Positions 6,201 through 6,755 of a stretch of DNA of 6,755 bases are shown one piece after another. Numbering within the stretch: position 1 is the first letter of the stretch; each line of letters opens with the position of its first letter. The stretch covers positions 1-6,755 of the forward strand of contig WJJW01000008.1 in the NCBI GenBank assembly GCA_014729455.1, given 5' to 3'. The stretch is from Candidatus Eiseniibacteriota bacterium (GTDB lineage: Bacteria > Eisenbacteria > RBG-16-71-46 > CAIMUX01 > VGJL01). A program made the translations under genes and the position numbers. Under the pieces are notes generated by a model. That model did no database searches and was not told the DNA's origin. It saw nothing but the letters and a program-made list of their open reading frames with translations.

Positions 6201-6447
6201 CGTCGCTGTCAGGGAGCAGACCCTCGTTCTGCATCCGGGTGTACTCGTCGAGCTGGTCGACCTGAGCCTCTGTGTGCACGAGATCGAGATCACGCTGCTC
6301 CCGATCTTGCGCGAGGACTCGCTCGAGATTCTCCTGCGTGAAGCGTCCGGCGCGAGGTTCCTGCGGAACGGCGTCGGCGGGGTTGCCGGCGAAGAGGATC
6401 AAGCCGGCGAGAGGCGCGACGGACAGGAGTCGTTGCAACGGCTTCAT
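3223..6447 (-). CDS. Secreted modular zinc metalloprotease (M6/metzincin-like)
   Basis: Protein of 1074 residues, predicted to be secreted and to cut proteins outside the cell. Residues 1-26 form a signal peptide ending ADA, followed by a charged, propeptide-like stretch to about 90 and a catalytic domain from about 93 to 350. The zinc site is H238-E239-W-G-H242-L-Y-G245-A-C-D248-E-Y, i.e. HExxHxxGxxD, with the spacing of InhA-type M6 peptidases and Asp as presumed third ligand. C290-L-M292 is a plausible Met-turn. An Asp-rich D179-G-D-G-D-G loop may bind calcium. Ten cysteines lie between 207 and 322. Residues 357-971 are three tandem modules of about 211 residues, each with a YW/DYN half and a PPC-like beta half. 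Residues 985-1074 are a FlgD-Ig/T9SS-like domain (ANPF, IYDVSGRQVRTLV, AGTHMVRWDG, AAGLYFAKL, VKL). The start follows AAGGAGG by 9 nt and the upstream stop by one base, so translation is probably coupled. Exact peptidase family and substrate are unknown. Confidence 0.88.
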   Translation of the reverse strand: MKPLQRLLSVAPLAGLILFAGNPADAVPQEPRAGRFTQENLERVLAQDREQRDLDLVHTEAQVDQLDEYTRMQNEGLLPDSDDNDTAHYNRGSTLIIHIFINHDAGTWTEAERDDAGAKARVAKDYYIERAPTVANVSYDFPGSEGYWFYEATVDYEIDYSGMNNSVVDDALADIGFSDGDGDGTRVDDMTLYLQSWNGGWDNVLACFQPKVGGRGWASYGNARTYLYTNSSAATWAHEWGHLYGACDEYVEGGECNGGIDCDDCQSWYLESVVDNGNCQLSECPSDVDCLMINNTFDNICDYTLDHWGWVDNNGQGPIDVCKRRVMGNDFVNIYPLYHNGWFSWSNTGHGMSVSQRWTSWAVIGLRSPDGADYDLYMFGDNNHNYEYTSSTYGGSSMDFVVGDYNHSRIGQEHIEVRRYTGNNDNYNLTWESGSGMLYADGIERNGVWYDYNNVRVWDVPLFAGEEVTFDLDPSSGVDLGMTLFKSNGEAYYSGRAGAQWARDSFGPGGSETYTYTVPEDDVYGLVVWANTTVDGSFTIQIGPGAVTLAEESPFNSAYDLRLFNYDPNSFYWAFVGTRPESDTGVTSRLFADENYTEELEVSDDYGNGELEFFAVDYNPSYSRDYFRVIKDNGSGTHRSEWEQDPEILSGALPTTNWVSPHLGKVWDCFLAGGTDYFFREYHNFDTPLDTGIYLFSSADGDRYNHRNDYDGAGNYRPPGDGGEWFSYTAPANDWYGFIQIVNDESDGLYSVWMGPRRSMGEDALVSQTEEILWGSGNVSTPYWHVFATRPTSGDAASTWLYGDNAYTINTLAVSDQTANPVTYVVGDYNHNATGNVYPRFRRTAGTGTIDCEVEGGSEQLDFIPGDFNVYDANWPAGDVAEIYDIHADPDDEIRFIVEDLSGNLDLGIAFFSSGGAAFYGNRTDAVATADDNGIGGTEMITVTAVRGDWYGFLVYNKNDNGGDYRIKVVDPAAASAEETVERTFALRSLSANPFQDGATLEYALPSEGRAELAIYDVSGRQVRTLVAGNRSAGTHMVRWDGSDDGGAAVAAGLYFAKLRTENRETQVKLIRSQ
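3535..5379 (-). repeat. Three diverged tandem protein modules in the metalloprotease
   Basis: Copies run approximately at 5379-4741, 4740-4108 and 4107-3535 (residues 357-569, 570-780, 781-971). Landmarks recur at near-constant spacing: W361/W573/W784; D-Y-N at 404, 617 and 828; V/L-D-x-G-[IM] at 478, 689 and 905; and a [VW]-Y-G-[LF] strand at 523, 735 and 950. The first half of each copy is an unassigned Tyr/Asn-rich domain; the second half resembles bacterial pre-peptidase C-terminal (PPC) domains. Copies are clearly diverged at the amino-acid level, so the duplication is old. Copy bounds are approximate. Confidence 0.75.
5704..5736 (-). other. Zinc-binding active-site motif HExxHxxGxxD
   Basis: Codes for H238-E-W-G-H242-L-Y-G-A-C-D248 of the metalloprotease. 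The two His and the Asp are the presumed zinc ligands and E239 the catalytic base. All of these residues are intact, so the enzyme is expected to be active. Confidence 0.85.
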
Positions 6448-6448
6448 C

Positions 6449-6755
6449 TCAGTTCTCCTCCTTTCCGTTCGGGGCGCCGTCCCCTTCGTGCGGGGCTTCG
6501 TTCTCTGTTTCCTCGCCGGCAGGCTCGGTTTCGGGCAAGGGCTCTCCGGCGAGCTTCGCTCTCTCGATTTCGTTCAGTCCCGCGGGACCGCTCTCCTGGA
6601 TCGGCGGGATCTCGACGCCGACGCCGGCGGCCGGATCGGGCGGCAGATCGGCGGGGGTCATCGAGCGCAGCAGCTCCAGCTTGGCGGCCTCGACGGCGGG
6701 ATCGGCATCGACCGGCGCGGGACCGGCGCCCGCTGGGACGTTCAGGGTCCCGGCA
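6449..6755 (-). CDS. C-terminal part of an unidentified acidic protein (partial)
   Basis: The frame is open from the right edge of the window to a TGA at 6451-6449, giving at least 102 residues; the N-terminus is outside. An internal ATG at 6661 has no convincing ribosome site, so a start there is unlikely. The visible part is Ala/Pro-rich (GTLNVPAGAGPAPVDADPAV), then has a short possible helix, VEAAKLELLRSM, then a Pro-rich stretch and a second short helix, GLNEIERAKLAGEPLP. It ends in a Glu/Pro/Gly-rich acidic tail. No family is recognised and it looks like a disordered C-terminal extension. The stop is followed by one G and then the metalloprotease ATG, and the last codons contain that gene's ribosome site, so the two are almost certainly one operon. 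A role with the protease is only a guess. Confidence 0.6.
   Translation of the reverse strand, partial: AGTLNVPAGAGPAPVDADPAVEAAKLELLRSMTPADLPPDPAAGVGVEIPPIQESGPAGLNEIERAKLAGEPLPETEPAGEETENEAPHEGDGAPNGKEEN
6457..6463 (-). promoter_or_regulatory. Ribosome binding site of the metalloprotease inside the upstream gene
   Basis: AAGGAGG on the minus strand, 9 nt before the ATG at 6447. It is made by the Lys-Glu-Glu codons just before the upstream stop. Together with the TGA-G-ATG junction it points to translational coupling. Confidence 0.75.

Noticed and set aside
6449..6661. Complete 70-residue gene starting at ATG 6661
   Set aside because: The frame continues without a stop to the window edge and no convincing ribosome site precedes 6661, so a partial longer gene is the better reading.

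Overview
High-GC bacterial window with two blocks of genes that face each other. No organism can be read off directly. The best guess is an uncultivated member of the FCB group or a related candidate phylum (Eisenbacteria-like). The reason is that two otherwise unrelated exported proteins both end in a FlgD-Ig / type IX-sorting-like domain, an architecture that is abundant in those lineages. This is inference from architecture, not a phylogenetic result.

Plus-strand block (1-1253): a thioredoxin-coupled arsenate reductase (ArsC) whose frame stays open to the left edge; then, 34 nt later, a small nucleotidyltransferase-fold protein of the AbiEii/MNT kind; then a 69-residue protein overlapping the nucleotidyltransferase by 23 nt and carrying a short charged helix. 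The last two look like a two-gene unit, possibly toxin-antitoxin-like. The link to arsC may be only positional.

Minus-strand block (6755 down to 1316): the end of an unidentified gene with an acidic, Pro/Glu-rich C-terminus. One base separates its stop from a 1074-residue secreted metalloprotease (HExxHxxGxxD zinc site, cysteine-rich catalytic domain, three tandem modules of about 211 residues, FlgD-type C-terminus). A strong hairpin follows at 3150-3180. Next come a small lipoprotein with one Ig/PKD-like domain and a 425-residue secreted protein (signal peptide, one cadherin/Ig-like domain, unassigned middle region, FlgD-type C-terminus). All three complete proteins of this block are predicted to be exported and built for the cell surface or outside.

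The blocks converge across a 62-nt gap (1254-1315). No tRNA, rRNA, CRISPR array, transposase or IS end was seen. The most interesting items are the modular metalloprotease, the shared C-terminal domain, the unassigned middle of the 425-residue protein, and the nucleotidyltransferase/small-protein pair. I see no clear evidence for a wholly new system.
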